Below, one piece after another: positions 18,617 to 27,159 of a stretch of 64,000 bases of DNA. The position numbers were made by a program, and so were the translations under genes. The stretch comes from Clostridium saccharoperbutylacetonicum N1-4(HMT). Its GTDB lineage: Bacteria; Bacillota; Clostridia; Clostridiales; Clostridiaceae. The notes beneath the pieces were generated by a model that did no database searches, was not told where the DNA came from, and was given only the letters and a program-made list of their open reading frames with translations. Numbering within the stretch: position 1 is the first letter of the stretch; each line of letters opens with the position of its first letter. The DNA is taken from assembly GCF_000340885.1 (NCBI RefSeq), contig NC_020291.1:2355001-2419000 (forward strand), given 5' to 3'.

Positions 18617-18655
18617 TTAAGGTGGATTTCTATCCACCTTAAATATATTGTTATA
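18617..18655 (+). terminator. Terminator after mtlD
   Basis: TTAAGGTGGA (18617-18626) pairs with TCCACCTTAA (18633-18642), a perfect 10-bp stem with 6-base loop, followed by an AT-rich tail with short T-runs. Confidence 0.75.
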
Positions 18656-18840
18656 TTATACATTAATGGTCAATCTTCCATAAGTATGCAAATAAGATTT
18701 ATAATGGATTTTGTAATAAAAAAGTAATATTTGAATATATATAATATTATATAGACAATTGAAGATAATATGATAAAATACTCAGTAGGCATAAAAGAAA
18801 GTGTGGAGGTGAGGCTTAAGGGAAGAGTAATTTGTATGTA

Positions 18841-19125
18841 AAAAAAGCGCCAGGACTAAGTGGAATTTAGCTTAAAGCGAATTTTTAGCGAGTTAGTTTT
18901 TAAGAAAAAGAATTTAGATGATAGAATCTTTTTAAAGGAAACTAGACTCACATTCGTTTGCTGAGTAAGCTCAACTAATCAAATCGAAGATTTGGAGTTT
19001 CACTTATGTTGACGAGGTTGGGGAGTATCGAAACTTCGGCGGGTGCCCCACGGTATCGCACTACCGTAAACGACTGGTAAAACTGTAAAGTGATTTACAG
19101 CACAAGTTCAGTCTGGTGTTAAAAC
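18841..19125 (+). ncRNA. glmS ribozyme riboswitch with an enlarged P1 arm
   Basis: The self-cleaving glucosamine-6-phosphate ribozyme. Its hallmarks are A|GCGCCAGGACTAAG at 18846/18847 (cleavage between A and G), TTGACGAGGTTGGGG, ATCGAAACTTCGGCGGGTG with CCCCACGG, and a P4 hairpin CTGTAA...TTACAG. Metabolite-triggered cleavage destabilises the mRNA of glmS, which starts 110 bases downstream. The P1 stem (AAGTG at 18858 with CACTT at 19001) encloses about 138 bases where usual forms have a short loop. Part of that insert recurs at 54.8 kb. A long hairpin (TTTTAATTCC with GGAATTAAAA, about 19136-19191) separates the ribozyme from the gene. Confidence 0.92.
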
Positions 19126-19234
19126 CTTTGTTTTAGTTTTAATTCCTAGGATTATTATGCCTTTTTATTTTTTGCTAGGATGGAATTAAAAGAGGATTAA
19201 AATTTAATATGTAAAGAAGAGAGGAAGAATAAAT

Positions 19235-21061
19235 ATGTGCGGAATAGTTGGATATTTTGGAGACAAGACAGCAAAAAATTTCTTAGTAGATGGATTATCA
19301 AAGTTGGAGTATAGAGGTTATGATTCAGCCGGCATTGCTGTAGTTAATGAAGGTAAGGTAAATATAGTCAAGCATAAAGGTCGTCTTGCTAATTTAACAG
19401 AGAATTTAGATGGCAATAAAGCTGAAGGCACAGTTGGTATCGGTCATACTAGATGGGCAACTCATGGCGAGCCATCAGATATTAATTCACATCCACACCA
19501 AAGTTCAAAAGGAGATATTACTGTAGTTCACAATGGAATTATAGAAAACTATCTAGAATTAAGACAATGGCTTAAAGGACAAGGATATGAATTTATATCT
19601 CAAACAGATACTGAAGTAATACCAAATTTAATTCACTATTACTATAAAGGAGATCTTTTTCAAGCAGTAGTAAAGGCAACTGAAAGATTAGAGGGAAGTT
19701 ATGCTTTAGGAGTAATAAGTGGACAAGAACCAGATAAATTAGTAGCAGTAAGAAAGGATAGTCCATTAATTGTAGGCTTAGGACAAGGTGAAACATTTAT
19801 TGCTTCAGATATTCCAGCAATAATAAGTTATACAAGAGATATTTATCTTTTAGAAGATAGAGAATTTGTTGTTATAACTAAGGATGGAGCTAAAATTTTA
19901 AGCGGTGATGGAACAGAAATAAAGAAAGATGTTTTCAAAGTAACTTGGAATGAGGATGCTGCTGAAAAAGGTGGGTATGATTCATTTATGCTAAAAGAAA
20001 TTAATGAGCAACCAAAAGCTATTAAAGATACATTGGCTTCAAGATTATCAATGAATAATGACATTAACTTTGAAGATTTTAAATTATCTAAGGAAGATCT
20101 TGATAAAATAGATAGAATCTTTATAGTAGCTTGTGGAACTGCATATAATGCAGGGCTAATGGGAAGTGTAGCTATTGAGAAATTAGCAAAAATTCCAGTT
20201 GTAGTTGATATAGCATCGGAATTTAGATATAAAGATCCATTGGTAACTAATAAATCTCTTGTAATTACATTAAGTCAATCAGGAGAAACTGCTGATACAT
20301 TAGCAGTTCTTAGAGATTGTAAGAAAGTTGGAGCTAGAACTTTGGCTATAACTAATGTTGTAGGAAGTAGTATTTCTAGAGAAGCTGACAATGTAATCTA
20401 TACAATGGCAGGTCCAGAAATAGCTGTAGCTTCTACTAAAGCATATACAACACAAGTAGTTGTAATGTATTTAATGGCAATGTATTTTAGTGAATTAAGG
20501 GGATTAATGACTAAGGAATTAGATAAAGAATTAAGGGAAGCTTTATTATTAGTACCTGAAAAAGTTCAAATAATTTTAGATAAAGCAAACGAAATAGAAG
20601 AAACTGCAAATCTTTTAGCTAATGAAAAAGATGTATTTTACTTAGGAAGAGGTGCTGATTATGCATTATGTATAGAAGCATCATTAAAGCTAAAAGAAAT
20701 TTCATATATCCATTCAGAAGCTTATGCTGGCGGAGAGTTGAAACATGGAACAATTGCACTAATAGAAAAAGGAACTAAAGTAATAGCTCTATTAACTCAA
20801 AGGTCACTTAGAGAAAAAATGATAAGTAATATAGTTGAGGTTAAGGCTAGAGGAGCAGAAGTAATTGGTATTGCTTATGAAAATGATGTATTAGATGAAT
20901 CAATTTTCGATAAAGTAATCAGAATTCCAGAACTTTATAACTTGGTTTCACCAATAGTAGCTATAATTGCATTACAACTTTTAGCTTATTACACAGCTAA
21001 GAATAAAGGCTGCGATATAGATAAGCCAAGAAACTTAGCTAAATCAGTAACTGTTGAATAA
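19235..21061 (+). CDS. glmS: Glutamine--fructose-6-phosphate aminotransferase (isomerizing)
   Basis: A 608-residue enzyme making glucosamine 6-phosphate from fructose 6-phosphate and glutamine, the entry to cell-wall amino sugars. The N-terminal class II glutaminase has nucleophile Cys2 (MCGIVGYFG), with GHTRWATHG and the HNGIIENY loop. Two SIS isomerase domains follow (SQSGETADT near residue 350), and the C-terminus is DKPRNLAKSVTVE. A GAGAGG site precedes the ATG. It is controlled by the upstream ribozyme. Confidence 0.97.
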   Translation: MCGIVGYFGDKTAKNFLVDGLSKLEYRGYDSAGIAVVNEGKVNIVKHKGRLANLTENLDGNKAEGTVGIGHTRWATHGEPSDINSHPHQSSKGDITVVHNGIIENYLELRQWLKGQGYEFISQTDTEVIPNLIHYYYKGDLFQAVVKATERLEGSYALGVISGQEPDKLVAVRKDSPLIVGLGQGETFIASDIPAIISYTRDIYLLEDREFVVITKDGAKILSGDGTEIKKDVFKVTWNEDAAEKGGYDSFMLKEINEQPKAIKDTLASRLSMNNDINFEDFKLSKEDLDKIDRIFIVACGTAYNAGLMGSVAIEKLAKIPVVVDIASEFRYKDPLVTNKSLVITLSQSGETADTLAVLRDCKKVGARTLAITNVVGSSISREADNVIYTMAGPEIAVASTKAYTTQVVVMYLMAMYFSELRGLMTKELDKELREALLLVPEKVQIILDKANEIEETANLLANEKDVFYLGRGADYALCIEASLKLKEISYIHSEAYAGGELKHGTIALIEKGTKVIALLTQRSLREKMISNIVEVKARGAEVIGIAYENDVLDESIFDKVIRIPELYNLVSPIVAIIALQLLAYYTAKNKGCDIDKPRNLAKSVTVE

Positions 21062-21093
21062 TTAGTAGGTTAAAATATTTTACTGTTGTGAGT

Positions 21094-21160
21094 TATAATT
21101 AATGTTGTCATATGCTATAATTAATATTGTCATAATGATTATAATTAGCATTGTCACAAT
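21094..21160 (+). repeat. Three tandem copies of a 22-24-bp unit downstream of glmS
   Basis: Units begin at 21094, 21116 and 21140, each TATAATTA followed by two or three variable bases and TTGTCA (TATAATTAATGTTGTCATA, TATAATTAATATTGTCATAA, TATAATTAGCATTGTCACAA). Each contains a -10-like TATAAT. No gene overlaps. Confidence 0.75.
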
Positions 21161-21220
21161 TATGTATTTGCTGTAAGCAATAAAGTTTGTTTAAAAGTTG
21201 ATGATATAAAATATATAAGG

Positions 21221-21270
21221 CATAGAGTAATAAGAACAATATTGTTATATTACTCTATGTTTTATTTTAT
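21221..21270 (+). terminator. Terminator of the glmS transcript
   Basis: CATAGAGTAA (21221-21230) pairs with TTACTCTATG (21250-21259), a perfect 10-bp stem, then TTTTATTTTATT. Confidence 0.8.
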
Positions 21271-21399
21271 TGCTTCATAAATTTTATTAAGGCTGTTATG
21301 TAAAAATAAAGTAATATTGTAAGTTTTAAAGTATAATGAAGATAGGGTATTTGGGAATAAATACCTTGTCTTTTTTATTGTGTGCTTTAGCGTTAAAAG

Positions 21400-21423
21400 A
21401 CCCCCCCATGCTATGCGGGGGGT
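21400..21423. other. GC-rich hairpin ACCCCCC / GGGGGGT
   Basis: A run of seven C (21401-21407) faces a run of six G (21417-21422) across a short loop, forming a very stable hairpin in otherwise about 70% AT sequence. It lies beside the IS4 remnant and may be an element end. No U-tract follows. Confidence 0.5.
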
Positions 21424-21458
21424 GAGCAAGTGGTTATATAGGTATTCCTTCAAGAAAG

Positions 21459-21952
21459 CTAGTCATTACGAATATCAGTATATACTTTATTACATGAGTC
21501 AAATAATGCATTTAGGTGTATCAAATTAAATCCCTTTGCATTATCTTGACATTTAGTATAAGTATCAGCATCTTCTGGATTATGAGATATATTAAGTTTT
21601 GAGTAATCTGCTGCTAGCAATCTATATCCATTAAATATTTTATAATTATCAAAAGAATTAGTAAATGCTGTAAATAAATATTCTAATGCTGATGGTAATA
21701 TTTTCCCCCCCTCTGCTGAACGAAGGCAGAAGATGTAGTTGTCTTAGCGTCATATTTAAAATACTCAAGTAGTTCTTTATAAATGCTATTACCTCCAATG
21801 GATAATAATAAATTTATAACATATTAAAATGTCAATTTACGGTTTCGAGTAAAACCCTTGCCAGGATTTTTAACGAAAAGCTCAGTTGATTCTCCCATTT
21901 CTTTAATAATATATGTTAGCTTGTATTTTACAATTTCTGAGTACTTAATCAT
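21459..21952 (-). pseudogene. IS4-family transposase, N-terminal remnant
   Basis: On the minus strand from ATG 21952: MIKYSEIVKYKLTYII, then VKNPGKGFTRNRKL, an in-frame TAA, INLLLSIGGNSIYKELLEYF and SSAFVQQR. A frameshift in a G-run follows, then KILPSALEYLFTAF, NGYRLLAADYSKLNISHN and GFNLIHLNALFDSC, with a stop at 21459. This is the N-terminal third of an IS4-type DDE transposase; FVQQR and the first catalytic Asp region are recognisable. One nonsense codon, one frameshift and loss of the C-terminal two thirds make it dead. Confidence 0.82.
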
Positions 21953-22033
21953 TGATGAGACTTCCTTAAATTTTTATATATTTAAGAGGCTGCACCGCAT
22001 TTTTCTATATATTTGTCAAGTGTTTATTGTTAA

Positions 22034-22069
22034 AAAAGAGCAAGATATATTTTTATACCTTGCTCTTTT
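22034..22069. terminator. Hairpin flanking the IS4 remnant
   Basis: AAAAGAGCAAG (22034-22044) pairs perfectly with CTTGCTCTTTT (22059-22069), 11 bp. With A- and T-runs at both ends it could terminate in either direction. Confidence 0.6.
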
Positions 22070-22076
22070 GAACGAT

Positions 22077-22110
22077 ATCAATGTCATTTTGTTAACTAAA
22101 TGACATTGAT
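22077..22110. repeat. Perfect 13-bp inverted repeat
   Basis: ATCAATGTCATTT (22077-22089) and AAATGACATTGAT (22098-22110) around an 8-base spacer. There is no U-tract. It may be a terminal remnant of the decayed element or an operator-like dyad. Confidence 0.5.
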
Positions 22111-22144
22111 CATTTAAGTCGTGAATTTAAGGAATATCTTGGTT

Positions 22145-22438
22145 TTAACATAATTCTTCTATCTTCTTTTCTATAGCTGACAGCTTATTTAAAATACGAC
22201 CTTGCGTTGTGTATTTAAATTCTTCTGCAATATATATTGACAAGAAGGCTTCTCCAGTATCTTGATCTATTTGGTATAAAACTTCACTTACATATCCATA
22301 TAAATTTTCCTGCTGTTGATTAAATATATGAACCTTAGAACCTTCTTTGGTTACAATATTTAAAATATCTTTTATTTCTTCTGAGTCTTGAACGACTTTA
22401 ACTTGACCACCATCAGCATAACAAAATTCAACTTTCAT
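22145..22438 (-). CDS. Hypothetical protein, 97 residues
   Basis: A soluble acidic protein starting MKVEFCYADGGQVKVV and ending in a likely amphipathic helix (LNKLSAIEKKIEELC). The ATG at 22438 is set by AAAGGTGGTGAG just upstream; an in-frame ATG at 22459 lies before that site. No recognised domain. Reading frame and ribosome site look real. It stands alone among decayed elements. Confidence 0.6.
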   Translation of the reverse strand: MKVEFCYADGGQVKVVQDSEEIKDILNIVTKEGSKVHIFNQQQENLYGYVSEVLYQIDQDTGEAFLSIYIAEEFKYTTQGRILNKLSAIEKKIEELC

Positions 22439-22684
22439 CGTCTCACCACCTTTATACAAACTAATTATACCAAACTCAGAAAATTCATTCTAGATATATA
22501 CTTAGAATTTTTAGAAATAATGAAGAAATTGTTGATTTAGATTATTGGTATAAAATATTAATTTAGTATAAACTTTTTTTTCAACGCATAATAAAACCAT
22601 TAAATAAATGACTAGGAGAATTCAATTGAATCCTATGGATTTGATGCTGGCTCATCTTAATAACTAACTGTATCTGATAAGATT

Positions 22685-22855
22685 ATGATGGATAAAAGCT
22701 TTATAGAAACCTTAGATAGTTTCAAGAAATTTATGTTAAGTAATAATGTTCCTAATTATGTTGTTCGTTATTGTGTACAGCTAAATAAGATTATTGAATA
22801 TGTTCTTAGTGAGGATTACGAGGAATATAAAGAAAAATTAAAAGTTCAAATTTAA
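22685..22855 (+). CDS. Possible small protein of 56 residues
   Basis: An open frame MMDKSFIETLDSFKKF... ending in KLKVQI, with helix-like, charged composition typical of clostridial coding DNA. There is no clear ribosome site, and it lies in a decayed region overlapping the end of a broken regulator on the other strand. It may be a remnant of a larger gene. Confidence 0.3.
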   Translation: MMDKSFIETLDSFKKFMLSNNVPNYVVRYCVQLNKIIEYVLSEDYEEYKEKLKVQI

Positions 22856-23052
22856 ATGATATAATTTTATCTCCATTATCAAAAATAAAAAATCCTTCAA
22901 ACTTGCATTCAAGAGCAATAGCAGTTTCTATTAGTTCCTGTTCTGAAAAATTATCTCGATTTAATTTATTAGTTTAATTTTGACGAGAAGTACCAATCAT
23001 ATCAGCTAAATATGATATAGGTATTTTTTCGTCTTAGCAGGATTTTTGTCTT
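22806..23052 (-). pseudogene. Degenerate XRE-family (Cro/CI-type) regulator
   Basis: Minus strand: KIPISYLADMIGTSRQN, an in-frame TAA where Leu is expected, TNKLNRDNFSEQELIETA, then LECKFEGFFIFDNGDKI. This is the pattern of short XRE regulators (HTH recognition helix TSRQNLTNKLNR...). Another stop precedes it and no start is evident, so the gene is inactive. Confidence 0.65.
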
Positions 23053-23266
23053 TTGCCTATAGTTAATACCCTGAATATTTACATCTTTAGCTTATTTACA
23101 TATGACAATATACATTGAATAGATTAACTGAAACTAATGATATTTATAAGAAATAACAGGAAGAAAAGCGTTTTTAGATTCGCAATAAATGTATAAAAGA
23201 ATTAGATCAATGTTTCTATGATTATTGATATAAAGTGAAAGAAACAATAAAATCACAGATTAAGGG

Positions 23267-23328
23267 ATACTGTGAAAAAGGTATCATTTTTTTAGATTAG
23301 GTGTTCAGAAATGAATGCCTATTTTTTA
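23267..23328 (+). terminator. Two consecutive intrinsic terminators
   Basis: GATAC/GTATC (23267-23271 with 23281-23285) followed by a T-run, then AGGTGTTCA/TGAATGCCT (23299-23307 with 23312-23320, GAAA tetraloop) and six T. They end a transcript whose gene has decayed. Confidence 0.65.
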
Positions 23329-23564
23329 TTGTATAGGAAAGTATAGAAGTTTCAAATTTTTAAAGCCAGTTATATCAACACTTGAGAGGAATGTGCTTTG
23401 TGAGAATGTGATTAAAAGAGAACGTGGCACAGCTACTTTATCATTATTTGAAAACTTTACGGAGATATTAACTGAATTATTCCGTTTAATCTTAACTAAA
23501 ACATTAAAAAAGCAATATGTGATAAAAAACACTTATGTAAAATAATAGAAATAATGCCGTAAAA

Positions 23565-23580
23565 TGGTAAACGTTTGCAT
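23565..23580. promoter_or_regulatory. LacI/cre-like palindrome
   Basis: TGGTAAACGTTTGCAT: dyad about a central CG, one mismatch from the cre consensus WTGNNARCGNWWWCAW when aligned on CG. It lies about 460 bases upstream of the carbohydrate-type gene cluster, which makes CcpA or a LacI-family regulator plausible. Confidence 0.35.
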
Positions 23581-24035
23581 TAGGGGGTTCCACCAATATT
23601 ATACAATAAAATTTAAAACAATTTAAAATAATTAAAAAAATCTAAACATTTACAGGAAAAAACTGTAGAATAAGCTGAAAAATTAAGTTATATTTTATAA
23701 TATTTTACAGTATAAACCATAATAGGAACGAGCTACAATGAAATTGTGATTGAGAAAATCAAACATAATAATATTAAGGCAAATTTAATGAGTGGCAGAT
23801 CAATACATTTGTATATTTTTGAAATGTTATGTCGACGAGTTATACTAATATCTTTTACTATGGGCAAACCTACATACTAGTTTGACATAAAGTGAAATAT
23901 CTCAAATGAATTTTATATTCTACCTGAATCTAGTTAAACTTCAAGTGCACTTTGATTAAGAAAAAATATACAGTGCATATTCGATTTGTTATTTTCTTTT
24001 ATGTGCCTGATTAAATTTAGAATGGAGGTTTTAAG

Positions 24036-25052
24036 TTGAAAGGATTAATTTTTAACAAAAACAGAGAAATCGAAGTAAGGGAGGTTAATGAACCGCGAAT
24101 TTGTTCCAAATGTGAAGTTAAAATTGAAATAAAATATTCAGGAATATGCGGAACAGATTTACAAGTTTTAAAAGGAAATTTAGAATGTAAATCAGATATT
24201 ATTAGAGGTCATGAAGCAGTTGGTATAGTAACAGAAGTTGGGGTTAATGTGAAAAATGTAAAAGTTAATGATAGGGTAGTTATTGATCCTAATCAATACT
24301 GTGGGAAATGCTTTTATTGTAGAAATGATCAAACTAATTTTTGTGAAGGTGATAATGGCAAGTTAGCTGTTGCCGGAATGAATAAGGATGGATTATTTGT
24401 AAAATATTTTGTATGTGATGAAACTTTTGTATATAAAATACCAGACGATTTAAGTTTAGAAGCTGCAGTATTAGTTGAACCATTAGCTTGTGTACTTCAT
24501 AATATTAAAGCTGCAAACATACAGCCAGAAGATTCTGTGCTTATTATAGGTTCTGGACCAATGGGGATGCTTTGTCAATTGATTTGTAAAAGAATAGCTG
24601 GGCTTACAGTAAGCATTGAAAAAAATGATTTTAGAAAAAGAATTTCACAAAGATTTGTAGATTATGCATATTATCCAGGAGAATTAACAACAGAAAAAGT
24701 AAAAAAAATAAATGATGGCAAAAAATTTGATGTAATTATAGATGCAGTGGGAAATCAAATGGAAATATGTGAGGCTATGATAGAAAAAGAAGGGAGAATT
24801 GTCATATTAGGAATAGATACTTCATATAATTTCAAATTTAATCCTGCTCATTATCAAAATAATGGAATAAGAATAATAGGTGCTGGAGAATATAATTTAA
24901 TGTTTGAAAAAGCTATAAAATGCGCTACAAAGTTGGAAAATCTGGAAGGATTGGTGACTAAGATATACCCTATAGAAAAAAGCAAAGAAGCATTTAAAGA
25001 ACTGCTATCTGGTGATATGGAATCTGTGAAAACAGTTTTTGAATTCCAGTAA
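24036..25052 (+). CDS. Zinc-dependent medium-chain dehydrogenase (sorbitol/threonine dehydrogenase-like)
   Basis: A 338-residue MDR-family oxidoreductase acting on a polyol or sugar alcohol. Catalytic zinc: Cys in YSGICGTDL and GHEAVGIV. Structural zinc: four Cys in CGKCFYCRNDQTNFC. Cofactor motif: VLIIGSGPMG. The start is TTG at 24036 with GGAGG seven bases away. It leads a same-strand run (GH13-like, solute-binding-like, RibD-C, HAD, PurF) with gaps of 50-115 bases. The substrate is unknown; similarity to GutB-type dehydrogenases used on amino-sugar precursors is noted as a hypothesis. Confidence 0.82.
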   Translation: MKGLIFNKNREIEVREVNEPRICSKCEVKIEIKYSGICGTDLQVLKGNLECKSDIIRGHEAVGIVTEVGVNVKNVKVNDRVVIDPNQYCGKCFYCRNDQTNFCEGDNGKLAVAGMNKDGLFVKYFVCDETFVYKIPDDLSLEAAVLVEPLACVLHNIKAANIQPEDSVLIIGSGPMGMLCQLICKRIAGLTVSIEKNDFRKRISQRFVDYAYYPGELTTEKVKKINDGKKFDVIIDAVGNQMEICEAMIEKEGRIVILGIDTSYNFKFNPAHYQNNGIRIIGAGEYNLMFEKAIKCATKLENLEGLVTKIYPIEKSKEAFKELLSGDMESVKTVFEFQ

Positions 25053-25167
25053 AACAAATTTTAATATGAATTAAATTTAGTAATAAGCAGTTATTCAAAT
25101 ATAAATACTTTATTTATATTTTATTTAATCAAGATCCGTAATTTTAGGAATCGAAAGGAGAAAAATT

Positions 25168-27105
25168 ATGAAGATAAGTAATTTAAGTAAAATAGATAAG
25201 TTTGTGAAAAGCAAAATATCTAAAGATCAATATCTAGTATGGATACCTAAAGTTTGGAATACTATATGTTTTCAAAATATATTGTGTGAAAATGAAAATG
25301 AAATTAAAGTTGATGCTTATGAATATATTTCTAATTTAATACAATTTTTAAAATCAAAAAATTATAATCTTCCAATGGATAATAATTTTGATAAGAGCTC
25401 TATTTACTGTTCACTAGTTAGATATTCTACTGCTTGGGATTATAACCATGATGGAAAATTAGAAATGGGAACCTTTTTAAAAACGATTATATTGTTACCA
25501 ATGTTAAAGAATATAGGAATAGATATATTATACTTGCTTCCTATAACGGAATACAGCGAATTATATATAAAAGGGGATATTGGCGGACCGTTTGCAATAA
25601 AAAATTATTTTAAACTAGATGAAAATTTACATGATGATATGTTGGATGACATGTATGATTTCACACTTGATGATGAATTTGCATCTTTAGTAGAGGCATG
25701 TCACCTTTTAGGAATAAGGGTAGTTAATGATTTTATACCAAGGGTTACTGCGCGTAACAGTGATATAATAAAAGATCATCCAGACTGGGTGTATTGGATA
25801 AAAAAAGAATATATAAATGATTTTAAAGTGCCTAATATACCAGAGTTAGGATTTTTTGAGGAATGTACTCACGATAATTTAGAAATAATATATAAATCAG
25901 AAGAAACTAAGATTCATTTAAGTAAATTTTCTAAGTCGCCAGATAAATTAGATAGTAGTTTGTGGAAAAGATTAAAAGAACAATCTGAAAGAACAGGAGA
26001 AGATCTGTTATTGCTAGTTGAAAAGGAAATGAAAATAACAACTCCGCCTGCACACTCAGACTGGGTAAATGATGTACAGCCGATTTGGACAGATATCACA
26101 TTTTTGAAAATATATATAGACGTATATCCAGAAGCTAAAAAATTTTTAAGTGAGAATCAAGCACCTTATGTCATGTTTGATACTATAAAAGCTAATAGGT
26201 TTCCTGGAAGAGAGCCTAATTATGGTTTATGGCGACTTTTTGAAGATGTTTTACGCCATAATATCACTAAATATGATATAGATGGGATAAGAGTAGATAT
26301 AGGACACACTTTACCTCAAAAGCTATTAAATCATTTATTTAATGTTGTAAAAGAGATAAAACCTAATGCAATATTTATGAGTGAAGATTTATTTAATAGA
26401 AATCATGAAAGAGCTTATGAAAGTGGATACAATATAATGTTGGGAAGTGAATGGTTAGAAGTGTCAAGGATAAGTAAAGATAATCTAATTAATTTCTTAA
26501 CAGAATTACGGGACATGAAGATTAAAGTATTTGGATGTGCTGAAACTGCTGATACTCCAAGAATTGTAACTAGAAATGGTGGAATTCAATTAGCTCGTTC
26601 AATTGCAGTATTTAATATGTTTATACCCAATGTAGTTCCTTTTATAACTACAGGTGGAGAAGTAAATGAGGATGAACCTATAAATTGTGGGTTAGCAGAT
26701 AATACAAATGGAGCAGAAATACCAAGAGCATTTTTTAATAAAATGAAGATTGAATGGACTAATAAAAATGCTCAAGCAATGCTTCAGTTATTGAAGGACT
26801 TAAAAGAGTGTAAAAGTGAATATTTATCTCTATTAAATTCCGAATATTTTGAAATTTTAAGTTCCTCAAGTGAAGTAATTATATATGCTTATAAGAATGG
26901 AAGGAAAGCTCTTGTATTATTATTTAACTTAAATATGAATAATGAAAAAAAAATAATACTAAATGAGTCAATTAACTTTATAGAAAATCCTAAAATTGTT
27001 ATAAACAGTGTAGAAAATGATCAAAGAAGAGTATTAAATAATGAATCTGATATGCTAAAACCTGGACAAGCTATTGTTTTAGTTGGTAATTGTAAAATCA
27101 ATTAA
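25168..27105 (+). CDS. Divergent GH13 (alpha-amylase superfamily) protein, cytoplasmic
   Basis: A 645-residue TIM-barrel protein without signal peptide. GH13 region II is present (YDIDGIRVDIGHTLP, nucleophile Asp), as is region III (FMSEDLF, acid/base Glu). Region I is altered: RVVNDFIPRVTARNSD keeps the Asp but lacks the usual Asn-His of D-x-V-x-N-H. Region IV appears as FGCAETADTPR rather than a clear His-Asp. The C-terminal 100 residues form a beta-rich domain (EVIIYAYKNGRKALVLLFNL). A glucan phosphorylase or maltosyltransferase-like activity is possible, but altered residues leave catalysis uncertain. GAAAGGAG precedes the ATG. Confidence 0.75.
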   Translation: MKISNLSKIDKFVKSKISKDQYLVWIPKVWNTICFQNILCENENEIKVDAYEYISNLIQFLKSKNYNLPMDNNFDKSSIYCSLVRYSTAWDYNHDGKLEMGTFLKTIILLPMLKNIGIDILYLLPITEYSELYIKGDIGGPFAIKNYFKLDENLHDDMLDDMYDFTLDDEFASLVEACHLLGIRVVNDFIPRVTARNSDIIKDHPDWVYWIKKEYINDFKVPNIPELGFFEECTHDNLEIIYKSEETKIHLSKFSKSPDKLDSSLWKRLKEQSERTGEDLLLLVEKEMKITTPPAHSDWVNDVQPIWTDITFLKIYIDVYPEAKKFLSENQAPYVMFDTIKANRFPGREPNYGLWRLFEDVLRHNITKYDIDGIRVDIGHTLPQKLLNHLFNVVKEIKPNAIFMSEDLFNRNHERAYESGYNIMLGSEWLEVSRISKDNLINFLTELRDMKIKVFGCAETADTPRIVTRNGGIQLARSIAVFNMFIPNVVPFITTGGEVNEDEPINCGLADNTNGAEIPRAFFNKMKIEWTNKNAQAMLQLLKDLKECKSEYLSLLNSEYFEILSSSSEVIIYAYKNGRKALVLLFNLNMNNEKKIILNESINFIENPKIVINSVENDQRRVLNNESDMLKPGQAIVLVGNCKIN

Positions 27106-27159
27106 AAGTATTTGAATTGAAAAACTGAAAATATTATATGATATGTGGAGGAATGAATA

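Larger units (their letters stand above)
23053..24035 (+). other. Stretch without a supported gene
   Basis: Fragments such as IRNKCIKELDQCFYDY and VKETIKSQIKGYCEK on the plus strand just before the terminators at 23267 suggest an eroded gene, but stops interrupt it. The rest, up to the dehydrogenase start, is AT-rich with only a cre/LacI-like palindrome (see 23565) and presumably the promoter of the 24-31 kb cluster. Confidence 0.4.

Noticed and set aside
23315..23545. A 76-codon plus-strand open frame (MPIFYCIGKYRSFKFLK...)
   Set aside because: It begins inside an intrinsic terminator, has no ribosome site and no recognisable family; the antisense frame is of equal length. Most likely chance or decayed DNA.
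24036..25052. Calling the dehydrogenase sorbitol or galactitol-phosphate dehydrogenase
   Set aside because: Zinc motifs identify only the MDR superfamily; substrate cannot be read from the sequence.
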